The notes beneath the pieces were generated by a model. It made no database searches and was not told the origin of the DNA. It saw only the letters and a program-made list of their open reading frames with translations. Positions 35,869 to 44,404 of a stretch of 64,000 nucleotides of DNA are shown here, in pieces (position 1 is the first letter of the stretch; each line of letters begins with the position of its first letter). Source of the DNA: Planctomycetota bacterium. Lineage in GTDB: Bacteria; Planctomycetota; Phycisphaerae; Sedimentisphaerales; Anaerobacaceae. Made by a program: the position numbers and the translations under genes. The stretch is taken from assembly GCA_019456145.1 (NCBI GenBank), contig VRUL01000011.1, forward strand, positions 62,001 through 126,000. Reading direction: 5' to 3'.

Positions 35869-37152
35869 ATGTTATCTAAACGTGATAACGTTTTCATGTA
35901 CAAGATTTCGCTCGTTCTTATCCTGGCTTTATCATTTACCTTCTCTGATGTTTATTGCAGCGACTGGCCTCAGTTCAGGGGGCCGGGAGGATTGGGTGTA
36001 GCTAAGGCAAATAGCCTGCCGACCAGTTGGAGTGACGGGGAAAATATTATATGGAAGGCAACAATTCCAGGGGCAGGTGCATCGAGTCCGGTTATTTATG
36101 GAAATCGTGTGTTTTTGACGTGTTTTACCGGTTATGGAGTTGATGGGAGGAGTTCAGGAAATATTAATGATTTAAAGCGTCATCTCTTATGCCTGGATGG
36201 GGGATCTGGAGGGATTCTATGGCAAAAAGAGGTTAAGACGGTATTGCCGGAATCGAAGAGTTCACGTTTTCCGGGTTATGCTTCGAGTACACCGGCCGTG
36301 GATGTGGATAGAGTATACTGCTTTTTCGGTAAGTCCGGAGTAATCGCATTTGATCATTCGGGTAATCAGCTATGGCATAGAAGTGTAGGAAACAATACTC
36401 ACGGCTGGGGTTCAGCAGCTTCGCCGGTATTATATAAAAACCTCGTCATTATTAATGCATTTGTCGAGTGCGGACAGCTCATTGCACTGGATAAAACTTC
36501 TGGCAGGGAAGTTTGGCGTGCGGGAGGTTTAAAGGAATCCTGGAATACACCTCTTTTAGTAGAACTGCCTAACGGAAAGACGGAGCTGGTCGTTGCTATT
36601 TCCGGTAAGATTCTGGGATTCGAACCTGCTACTGGTAAACAGTTGTGGGAATGCAAGGGGCATCGGTGGTACATCGTACCGAGTTTGACTGCAAACAATG
36701 GAGTAGTGTACTGTCTTTCTGGAAAGGGTGTTGAGGCAATAAAGGCCGTGCGTGCGGGCGGTCGGGGAGATGTAAGCGATACGCATTTGCTTTGGACAGT
36801 CAAGAAGGGAACTAACGTACCATCAGCAATCTATCATGAGGGCCATATATATTTTGTACATGAAAGCAAAGAAATTGCGTACTGCCTTAATGCAAAGACA
36901 GGAGATGTTGTCTATGAAGAGCGTTTGCCCAGGATTGGGGGAATATATGCCTCTGCAATAATGGGGGCGGGGAAAATATACTACGTATCACGCGGGGGTG
37001 GAACGTTTGTGCTGGCTGCAAAGCCGAAGTATGAACTGCTGGCTCACAACAGGCTTGAAGGTGATCGAAACGCCAATGCCAGTCCGGCTGTAACCGGTCA
37101 GCGGTTGGTCCTGCGGCTGGATCGTTTTCTGTATTGTATTGGAAAGACGTGA
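35869..37152 (+). CDS. secreted PQQ-like beta-propeller protein
   Basis: A 427-residue protein. The signal peptide is near residues 10-30 (MYKISLVLILALSFTFSDVY). The mature part starts DWPQFRGPGGLGVAKANSLP, then repeats of a PQQ/YVTN type such as GILWQKEV, NQLWHRSV, REVWRAGG and KQLWECKG (blades of an eight-bladed propeller). Such proteins are abundant in planctomycetes; they scaffold or bind rather than being proven quinoproteins. ATG 35869 with GGAG 9 nt upstream is preferred to GTG 35860. Confidence 0.87.
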   Translation: MLSKRDNVFMYKISLVLILALSFTFSDVYCSDWPQFRGPGGLGVAKANSLPTSWSDGENIIWKATIPGAGASSPVIYGNRVFLTCFTGYGVDGRSSGNINDLKRHLLCLDGGSGGILWQKEVKTVLPESKSSRFPGYASSTPAVDVDRVYCFFGKSGVIAFDHSGNQLWHRSVGNNTHGWGSAASPVLYKNLVIINAFVECGQLIALDKTSGREVWRAGGLKESWNTPLLVELPNGKTELVVAISGKILGFEPATGKQLWECKGHRWYIVPSLTANNGVVYCLSGKGVEAIKAVRAGGRGDVSDTHLLWTVKKGTNVPSAIYHEGHIYFVHESKEIAYCLNAKTGDVVYEERLPRIGGIYASAIMGAGKIYYVSRGGGTFVLAAKPKYELLAHNRLEGDRNANASPAVTGQRLVLRLDRFLYCIGKT

Positions 37153-37330
37153 TGTGGAGCTTAACGATGCGCTTTCGCGCTGCCGGAGGATTCGATTAGT
37201 TGAATACGAGGCGGAGATACTGTTGGAGATGGCGAAGGAACGGGCGTTTTGCGATGGGCCGCCCTACTGCTATAAGAAGGCGCTTGATGAAGCGGAAGAG
37301 AATATAAAGAAGATAAATTCTAAATCCTAA
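37139..37330 (+). pseudogene. fragment of a TPR-type C-terminus
   Basis: A 63-codon frame overlapping the end of the PQQ gene by 14 bp. It has no believable ribosome site. DALSRCRRIRLVEYEAEILL, EMAKERAFCDG and YCYKKALDEAEENIKKI resemble the last TPR units of large STAND/TPR proteins like the one at 41069-44143. It is probably debris of a lost relative. Confidence 0.4.
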
Positions 37331-37696
37331 TATCTAAATCCTAAACAAATTCAAAACTTTAAATTTTAATGTTCAAAACGAGATTGCTTCGCTGCGCTGT
37401 CAATGACAGAAAAATGGTGTGCAGTGCACCCCCTACCAAAGAATAAAGATGGTGGGGCAAGCCCCACCCTACCAAAATATTGCCACTACTAAAGTATTGC
37501 CACAGATTTCTCAGATTGACGCTGACCTACCTGAAAAGAAGTTAAATTGTCTTTGGAATATCGGTATTAACCAGGATTGACAAAAAAGCGGGATTTTGGT
37601 ATACTGTGCTATCAGCAACTTTGAGAGGGATTCTCTATTGTTTGTGCGATTGTGTGGCTCAAGTAGGGAAGAATGGGGAGCTGGAGGATAGTATTA
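37331..37696. other. intergenic region with short repeats
   Basis: About 365 bp. It contains GAGATTGCTTCGCTGCGC (common genome-dispersed repeat text; a relative is at 44220-44265), an 8-bp stem GGTGGGGC/GCCCCACC at 37451-37468 and a cacaga-type repeat near 37500. GGAGG at about 37683 is the ribosome site of the next gene. Confidence 0.5.
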
Positions 37697-40678
37697 ATGA
37701 ATTGGACGAGGATTTGGGGTCTGTGGGGGAGGATTATTTTAATAGTTTTTGCAGGGGGTTGTTATTTATCCGCGACTGAACCTGCATCGGCCGATGGGCC
37801 GCCAGTTGGCGCGGCGGATGTCATCTTCACTGAGAGCTTCGAGACGGATGGCCAGGGTACGCGCTACACGGCCAGTACGCCGTTCAACAAGCAAGGCAAC
37901 TACTGGGACCGGGGCGAGAATTCCGATTTCGACACATTAGTGGCATACACGAACCCGGACGGTTCGTTCTTCTGGGCGGCGGAGGATGTGGATTCGACCG
38001 GGCCCGGAGGCAACGGCAACCCGATCCAGACGCTGGATTTTACGGGTATCAACATCGCGGGCTTCACGAACCTTGTTTTCAGCGGCCTGTTCGCCTCCAG
38101 CGGAAACTCACTTGGGGCCGGGTTTCCGTTCGCAGAAGCCGACGATGGAATCAAAGTCCTATACCGCATCGACGGCGGCTCCTGGCGAAAAGGGCTGTGC
38201 TTCGCACCGGTCAACGCACCATTTCTGAACAACCTGGCCCACGATACAGATTGTGATGGCAGTGGGGATGGCGCGGTGCTCACCGAGGACTTTGCCAGCG
38301 CGTCGAATCCGTTCACGTTCGATATTCCTGACGGGGCCCTGCTTGACCTTCACATTGAGGTCAAGGCCGACGAAAGTTCCGAAGAACTCGCCTTCGATCT
38401 TTTCCAGGTAAACGGCGATCCGATCCCTGACAATCAAGCCCCGACTGCGGCCTTGTTCGATGCCCCGGACGTCGGCGAACCGGAGATCGGAAACACTGCG
38501 TACAACTTCACCATCACCTACACCGACAATTCTGCGGTTGACGTTTCAACGATCGACATCGACGACGTATCTGTCTCAGGGCCCGGTGAACCGCTGATTG
38601 TAACGGGTGCTGTCGAACCCACTGGAATCAACGGCGCGCCCAAGACGGCCACGTACACCGCCACGCCGCCGGGAGGCTCGTGGAACGCGACTGACAACGG
38701 CACCTACACCATCAGCTTGATCGGCAAAGAGGTGGGTGACGACGGGTCGCCTCTGCTCTTCGTGGCCTCGGACCGCACCCTCACGACGTTCAATGTCAAC
38801 GCGACCAATATACCGCCGGTTGTAAGCGGAGTGTTGGCCGAGGACGTCATCTTTCCGAACTTCTGTGAGACGACCTACACGTTTACGATCGAGTACAGCG
38901 ACATCGCCGGTATCGATGTTTCGTCCATTGATACCAATGATGTTACAGTAACCGGGCCGAGTGGACCGCTGATCGTGACCGGTGCCGGTGTGGACAATGC
39001 CACGAACGGCTCACCTCGTACCGCTACTTACACGGTCACCCCGTCCGGCGGCAGTTGGGGCATCGACGACGTCGGCACCTATATGATCGGGGTGACGGAC
39101 AGCGAAGTGCTGGATGTCCTCGGCGCAGCCGTCGCGCCTAATCCTGCTTTTACTATCTTTGATGTGCTGGGGGGCAAGCTGCTAAACGAGAGCTTCGAGA
39201 CCGACGGGCAGGGTGTGCGCTACACGGCCTCGCCGCCGTTCAATGCTGGTGCGGATGGCCACTGGGACCGCGGCACGAACGCCGACTTCGACACCCTGAT
39301 CCCATATTTATCCGGCGACGGCGCGTTTTTCTGGGCGGTGGAGGATACCGATGAGGCCCCGGGCAACGGCAACCCGATCCAGATGCTGGAATTTACGGGG
39401 ATCAATATTGCAGGTCACACGGAGCTGGAGTTCAACGGTCTGTTTGCGGCCACGCAACAATTCTTAGGCAACGGCTTTCCTTACAATGCCGGCCAAGGCG
39501 AACATGTCAAGGTGCTCTATCAAGTCAATGGAGGGGGCTTTCAAAACGGCCTATGGTTCACGGCCAACGTCAATTCACACCTGGCCCTGGACACCAACTT
39601 CGACGGCGCAGGGGACGGAGCAGAATTAGTCGACGTCTTTTTGCCGTACTCCTTCAGCATACCGGACGGCAACACCCTGGACCTGCGCATTGAAGTCAAA
39701 GCGGATAGTGCCAGTGAAGAGGTCGCATTCGATAGTCTCATGGTGATCGGGAACTACGTCGGCGGCTTCCAGGGCTTCGATGGTGGCAACGGTGTAAGCT
39801 TCACGACCAACGGATCGGCCGTGGTGGACGGCGGCTCGGTCCGTCTGACCGAGAATGTGGGCGGCCAGATCGGGTCGGTCATCTTCGGTCCTCTTTCGCC
39901 CGCCCCCGTAGAGAGCTTCAATGTCTCCTTCGATTTCAGGATCGGGCCTTCGAGTTTGGGCGGGGCCGACGGTCTGAGCTTTGCTCTGATGGATTCAGCC
40001 ATATATAACAAGTTTGCCGTCTTCGACGAGGACGGTCCGGGTACCGGCTCGCTGGCCGTGAGCTTCGATACTCATTCCAATGCCGGCGAGCCAAGCGGGA
40101 ACTTTGTCGAGATTCTATTGGACGGCAACTCGGTCGCCACGGCTGATCCGACCTTCAATCTCGACACCACGCAGTGGCATCATGCGGACATCTCGTTCGA
40201 CGGCAGGAGACTGACCCTAACACTCACGCCGAATGGCGGCTCTCCCGTCACTGTGTTCAGCGCTATGCCAGTGCCCGGATTCACACCGTTCGTGAGCCTG
40301 TACGGCTTTGGCGCACGCACCGGCGAGGTGAGCAGCGAGCACCGCGTGGACAACGTGCTCTTTGTCAACACATCCGGCGGCAACGACTGCGACGGCGACC
40401 TCGTGCCCGATGTATGGGACAACTGCCCGGACGATTGGAATCCGTCCCAGACGGATACGGACGGCGATGGAGTGGGCGACGATTGCGACGTACTGCAAGG
40501 CTGTGACGATAATGCGAATCTGTATCTGGATAACATCATCAATTTGTTTGACCTTGCTGTTCTTGGCGCAGACTACGATTGCAACAGTGGTTGTACAGCC
40601 GATATTGACGGCGACGGCGATTCGGACATATTGGATGTGTCAATCATAGCCTTAAACTGGCTCTGCAGCGCTGATTGA
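37697..40678 (+). CDS. large secreted dockerin protein with duplicated domains
   Basis: A 993-residue protein. The signal peptide is at residues 5-30. Two copies of a jelly-roll-like module follow (residues about 45-240, from SFETDGQGTRYTAS, and about 495-690, from SFETDGQGVRYTAS). Between them are two cadherin/Ig-like units (each with DVSxID, VxGPxxPLIVTGA). A lectin/LamG-like domain covers about 695-895. A thrombospondin type-3 calcium repeat (DNCPDDWNPSQTDTDGDGVG) and a C-terminal type I dockerin with two Ca loops close the protein. It is probably cell-surface or extracellular. No cohesin partner is in the window. GGAGG lies 9 nt before ATG 37697. Confidence 0.85.
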   Translation: MNWTRIWGLWGRIILIVFAGGCYLSATEPASADGPPVGAADVIFTESFETDGQGTRYTASTPFNKQGNYWDRGENSDFDTLVAYTNPDGSFFWAAEDVDSTGPGGNGNPIQTLDFTGINIAGFTNLVFSGLFASSGNSLGAGFPFAEADDGIKVLYRIDGGSWRKGLCFAPVNAPFLNNLAHDTDCDGSGDGAVLTEDFASASNPFTFDIPDGALLDLHIEVKADESSEELAFDLFQVNGDPIPDNQAPTAALFDAPDVGEPEIGNTAYNFTITYTDNSAVDVSTIDIDDVSVSGPGEPLIVTGAVEPTGINGAPKTATYTATPPGGSWNATDNGTYTISLIGKEVGDDGSPLLFVASDRTLTTFNVNATNIPPVVSGVLAEDVIFPNFCETTYTFTIEYSDIAGIDVSSIDTNDVTVTGPSGPLIVTGAGVDNATNGSPRTATYTVTPSGGSWGIDDVGTYMIGVTDSEVLDVLGAAVAPNPAFTIFDVLGGKLLNESFETDGQGVRYTASPPFNAGADGHWDRGTNADFDTLIPYLSGDGAFFWAVEDTDEAPGNGNPIQMLEFTGINIAGHTELEFNGLFAATQQFLGNGFPYNAGQGEHVKVLYQVNGGGFQNGLWFTANVNSHLALDTNFDGAGDGAELVDVFLPYSFSIPDGNTLDLRIEVKADSASEEVAFDSLMVIGNYVGGFQGFDGGNGVSFTTNGSAVVDGGSVRLTENVGGQIGSVIFGPLSPAPVESFNVSFDFRIGPSSLGGADGLSFALMDSAIYNKFAVFDEDGPGTGSLAVSFDTHSNAGEPSGNFVEILLDGNSVATADPTFNLDTTQWHHADISFDGRRLTLTLTPNGGSPVTVFSAMPVPGFTPFVSLYGFGARTGEVSSEHRVDNVLFVNTSGGNDCDGDLVPDVWDNCPDDWNPSQTDTDGDGVGDDCDVLQGCDDNANLYLDNIINLFDLAVLGADYDCNSGCTADIDGDGDSDILDVSIIALNWLCSAD

Positions 40679-40917
40679 CTGTTGATGGATTTATAGAAGT
40701 CTATCTCACCCCGATGAGATAACGCTTGGCTATCCCACAGGGTAAACTCACGGGGCAAGCAAAATTGGGTATGACGGGGGAGGCGGTTTGTGGTATATTC
40801 TGGGTTGGTTTTTTAGCGGGTGTGCGGTTTACGGGTGAGGTTCCAGTTTCGGAGTAACAGGCTTTCGGGCGGGACCCGGCAGAATGAGGTTAAAGATGGT
40901 ATTAGTGGAGAGACAGC

Positions 40918-41058
40918 ATGGGAAGCGATGCGAAGGATAAGGGGCCGAGGGTATTTATAAGCTACAGCCATGATTCACCGGAGCATACGGATAGGGTGTT
41001 GGGGTTGGCGGACAAGCTGCGGGCAGAGGGTGGAAGACTGAGAACAGAGAGGAAGTAG
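40918..41058 (+). CDS. 46-residue truncated SEFIR/TIR-domain protein
   Basis: From ATG 40918 (GGAG 8 nt upstream) the frame encodes PRVFISYSHDSPEHTDRVLG, then LADKLRAEGG, the first strand and helix of a SEFIR/TIR domain, and ends abruptly LRTERK-stop. A complete domain needs about 130 more residues. The STAND gene starts 10 bp later. Either a deletion fused the start of a TIR-STAND gene to a new neighbour, or the mini-ORF is a leader. The ORF is too short for automatic calling. Confidence 0.6.
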   Translation: MGSDAKDKGPRVFISYSHDSPEHTDRVLGLADKLRAEGGRLRTERK

Positions 41059-41068
41059 TGGAGAAAAT

Positions 41069-44000
41069 ATGAGCATGATCGTTTCGGCTATAGTCGGCTG
41101 GGTTTGCGGAAAGCTTGGGGACAGTGTGCTCAAGAGTGTTTTCGAGAACAGCGAGTTGAACAGGAAGATCGAAGGAGTAGTGAGCAGATGGGCGAAGTCG
41201 CAAGCAGCGTTCGTTGAGCCGGAGGCGCTTTTTGAAGCGGTTGATCTGGTGAGAGAAGGAGACCAGAGGAGGGAGTACATTGCGTTGCAGGGGAAGCTGT
41301 TGAGGTGCGAGTGGCCTGATGAGAATCAATGGCACCGGGCATTAATGGAGCAGTGGCGGTACGTTCTAAAGACGAACGAAGAAGCACAGGCGTTCTTTCA
41401 ACTCGACGAGGCGGAGGCAAGCGAAGAGCTGAGGAAGCTGGCGAGAGCGGTCCAGGGCTTGTGCAAGGAATACGAAAAGGTGTTCAAGTGGTTCGTTGTT
41501 GATAACCTGAGCTGGATAAGGGAATACCTGCGAGATCATCTGCCTGGGATGACGGTAAAGGACATTCGTGCGTGCACGATTTCTCTGTCTAAGCTTCCGG
41601 TGACGGGGCATGAGTTGTTTGGTAGAGAGGAGGACTTGGCGGTGCTGGATGAGGCGTGGGGGGATGAGCATACGCATATTCTTTCTTTGGTTGCGTGGGG
41701 CGGGATTGGTAAGACGGCGTTGGTTAATGAGTGGTTGAATCGGATGGAGAGGGATAATTATCGGGGGGCGGAGCGGGTTTATGGGTGGTCGTTTTACAGT
41801 CAGGGGACACGGGAGGAGAGGCAGGTTTCGGGCGATGAGTTTTTTGCGTACGCATTGAAGTGGTTCGGGGATGCGGATCCGGCGGCGGGATCGCCCTGGG
41901 ATAAGGGGGTGCGGTTGGCCGAATTAGTGCGGGGTCAGCGGACGCTTTTGATACTTGACGGGTTGGAACCTTTGCAGTATCCGCCGGGGGCGATGGAGGG
42001 CAGACTTAAAGATCAGGGATTGCAGGGGCTGCTCAAGGAATTGGCGAGTTCGAACGACGGGCTGTGCGTTATTACTACGCGCGAGGCGGTGAAGGATGTC
42101 GAGCGGTCTGTGGGGGCGGCGGTTAAGCGGGTGCAGTTGGAAGACCTTTCGGTCGAGGCGGGGTTGGAACTGCTCAAGAGCCTGGGGATTAAGGGGACGG
42201 ACAAAGAATTGGGGGAGGCCGTGAAGGACTTTGGGGGACATGCGCTGGCTTTGAATTTGTTGGGGACGTATCTGGATGCGGTGCATGAGGGGGAGATACG
42301 GAAGCGGGACTTGGTGCCGCATTTGGCAGACGAAGAAGAGCAGGGAGGACATGCCAAGCGGGTAATGGAGTCGTACGAGAATTGGCTGAAGGGGACGGCG
42401 GAGTTGGATATACTTTATATGATGGGGCTGTTCGATCGACCTGCGCCGGGGGGGGCGATTGTGGTGCTTCGGGAGGAGCCGGGGATAGAGGGATTGACGG
42501 ACAAATTGGTTGGGCTGACGGACGCAAAGTGGAAATATGCGGTGAAACATCTAAGAGTGCTGCGGCTGTTGGGGGAGGCTGATGAGGGCAATGCGGGGAA
42601 CCTGGATTGTCATCCGATGATTCGTGAGCATTTTGGGGAGAAGTTGAAAGGGGCCAATCCTGATGGTTGGCGTGAGGCGCATGGGCGGCTTTATGAGTAT
42701 TATAAGGGGATTCCTGAGAAGCATTTGCCTGATACGTTGGCTGAGATGGAGCCTTTGTTTGCTGCGGTCGGGCATGGCTGCCGGGCGGGGCGGTATCAGG
42801 AGGCATACGATGAAGTGTATTGTGAGCGGATCAAGAGGTGGAACGAGCATTACAGCACGAAGAAACTGGGTGCCTTTGGTGCCGACTTGGCCGCGGTATC
42901 GTGTTTTTTCGAAGAGGCGTGGGGCAAACCTACAGAAGAGTTGACAGGTGGAGACAAAACGGTGGTTTTGAGTTGGGCGGGTTTTCGGCTGCGTGCGTTG
43001 GGGCGGTTGAGAGAGGCTGTGGAGCCGATGCGATCTGCGGTATCGAAGGCAATCGAACAGAAGAATTGGCAAGAGGCGGCAATTGACGCCGAGAATTTGA
43101 GCGGGTTGTATCTGACGTTGGGTGATTTGAAAGCGGCCGTGGATTATGGGCGGCGGGACGTGGAGTATGCGGATCGCAGTAAAGCTGAGTATAGCTGGCA
43201 GAGGAAGGTAACCAGCAGGACCACGTTGGCCGATGCGCTACATCAGGCGGGGGCGGTTGGGGAGGCGAAGGGGCTGTTCGAAGAGGCTGAGGGGATTCAG
43301 AAGGAGCGTCAGCCGGGGCATCCTATGCTGTCTTCGATTCAAGGGTTTTATTTCTGCGATCTGATTTTGAGCGAGGGGGGGTACGAGGAGGTGGAGGAAA
43401 GGGCGAGGCAGGCTTTGGAATTAGCAAAGGAATTCTTGGGGCGGGGCCTAAGTCTTTGGGATATAGGTCTGGATAAGGTTTCTTTGGGTCGGGCGTATTT
43501 GTTGGGGGCGATTTCTCACGATGGAGGAGGGAGGAGGGACGATGGACGACACAGGGAAGTGTTGTCTAAGGCGGGGGATTATCTTGGCCAGGCGGTCGAT
43601 GGGCTGCGGGAAGCCGGGACGCAGGATCAACTACCTCGCGGGCTGTTGGGTCGGGCGGAGTATTATCGGTATGCGGGGGAGTATGAAGAGGCATGGGGGG
43701 ATTTGGGGGAGGCGCGGGAGATTGCCGAGCGGGGTGAGATGGGGCTTTGGTTGGCGGATTGTTGTTTGGAAGGGGCACGCCTGTGCCTGTGGGAGACAGA
43801 GGAATATCGAATATCGAACAAGGAAGGCCGAATTTCGAAGTTGGGGGAAGGGAAGCAGAGAATCGTGCCGTTTGGGGGGAATGAGCGAGTCGAGATGTGT
43901 GGGGAGGAGATTATAGGCGAGGGGCGGAAGTATTTTGAGAAGGCGCGGAGCGAGATCGAGGAGATGGGTTATCAACGCCGGCGGCCGGAGGTGCTTTTGA

Positions 44001-44143
44001 TTGAGGCGGAGGTCCTTACTCTTGAGGGGAAGAAAGAGGAGGGGAAGAAGAGGCTTGAGAAGGCCAAGGCCCGGATTGATGAGATGGGATGCCACAGGTG
44101 GGGTAGTGAAGTTGAGAGAATCAAAACAGTTTTGAGGTTTTAG
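41069..44143 (+). CDS. STAND NTPase (NB-ARC-like) with C-terminal TPR repeats
   Basis: A 1024-residue protein. The N-terminal 170 residues are helical and unrecognised. GHELFGRE (about 180-187) leads into the NTPase: Walker A WGGIGKTALV (about 210-219), Walker B RTLLILDGLE (about 291-300), the sensor VITTRE and GHALALNLLGTYL (GxP-like). A winged-helix region follows, and from about residue 600 come TPR-like helical pairs to the C-terminus. STAND proteins sense ligands and oligomerise; many act in phage defence. The coding strand is unusually rich in GGG-containing codons compared with neighbours, suggesting transfer. GGAG sits before ATG 41069. Confidence 0.85.
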   Translation: MSMIVSAIVGWVCGKLGDSVLKSVFENSELNRKIEGVVSRWAKSQAAFVEPEALFEAVDLVREGDQRREYIALQGKLLRCEWPDENQWHRALMEQWRYVLKTNEEAQAFFQLDEAEASEELRKLARAVQGLCKEYEKVFKWFVVDNLSWIREYLRDHLPGMTVKDIRACTISLSKLPVTGHELFGREEDLAVLDEAWGDEHTHILSLVAWGGIGKTALVNEWLNRMERDNYRGAERVYGWSFYSQGTREERQVSGDEFFAYALKWFGDADPAAGSPWDKGVRLAELVRGQRTLLILDGLEPLQYPPGAMEGRLKDQGLQGLLKELASSNDGLCVITTREAVKDVERSVGAAVKRVQLEDLSVEAGLELLKSLGIKGTDKELGEAVKDFGGHALALNLLGTYLDAVHEGEIRKRDLVPHLADEEEQGGHAKRVMESYENWLKGTAELDILYMMGLFDRPAPGGAIVVLREEPGIEGLTDKLVGLTDAKWKYAVKHLRVLRLLGEADEGNAGNLDCHPMIREHFGEKLKGANPDGWREAHGRLYEYYKGIPEKHLPDTLAEMEPLFAAVGHGCRAGRYQEAYDEVYCERIKRWNEHYSTKKLGAFGADLAAVSCFFEEAWGKPTEELTGGDKTVVLSWAGFRLRALGRLREAVEPMRSAVSKAIEQKNWQEAAIDAENLSGLYLTLGDLKAAVDYGRRDVEYADRSKAEYSWQRKVTSRTTLADALHQAGAVGEAKGLFEEAEGIQKERQPGHPMLSSIQGFYFCDLILSEGGYEEVEERARQALELAKEFLGRGLSLWDIGLDKVSLGRAYLLGAISHDGGGRRDDGRHREVLSKAGDYLGQAVDGLREAGTQDQLPRGLLGRAEYYRYAGEYEEAWGDLGEAREIAERGEMGLWLADCCLEGARLCLWETEEYRISNKEGRISKLGEGKQRIVPFGGNERVEMCGEEIIGEGRKYFEKARSEIEEMGYQRRRPEVLLIEAEVLTLEGKKEEGKKRLEKAKARIDEMGCHRWGSEVERIKTVLRF

Positions 44144-44176
44144 TTTTTAGGTTTGAGTTGTTCGCCTGTGGGACAG

Positions 44177-44204
44177 GCTATATAAATGATTAATGATGAG
44201 TGAT
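44177..44204. repeat. 28-bp direct repeat, right copy
   Basis: Identical to 35706-35733 and placed 34 bp after the STAND gene stop. Confidence 0.8.
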
Positions 44205-44300
44205 GATTGATTAATATTTTGAGATTCTTCACTTCGCTTTGTTTCGTTCAGAATGACGTAGAGAAATCAAAGATTAAAATGTAAAATGCAAAAAAGTGGA

Positions 44301-44327
44301 ATCCCGACTACATCGGGATATTTTTTT
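44301..44327 (+). terminator. Rho-independent terminator on the plus strand
   Basis: ATCCCGA and TCGGGAT form a 7-bp stem with a 5-nt loop, then ATTTTTTT. It is about 160 bp after the STAND gene and is the likely end of that transcript. Confidence 0.65.
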
Positions 44328-44404
44328 GAAAGATCCCATCCACTCCGCGCCGCTCCGGTCGGGATGACAGCAGTTTTATACTGGCAAAGATTTTATCTTT
44401 GAAT

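Noticed and set aside
41924..42806. Long minus-strand ORFs inside the STAND gene
   Set aside because: They come from the GGG-rich coding strand and give Pro/Arg-rich nonsense.
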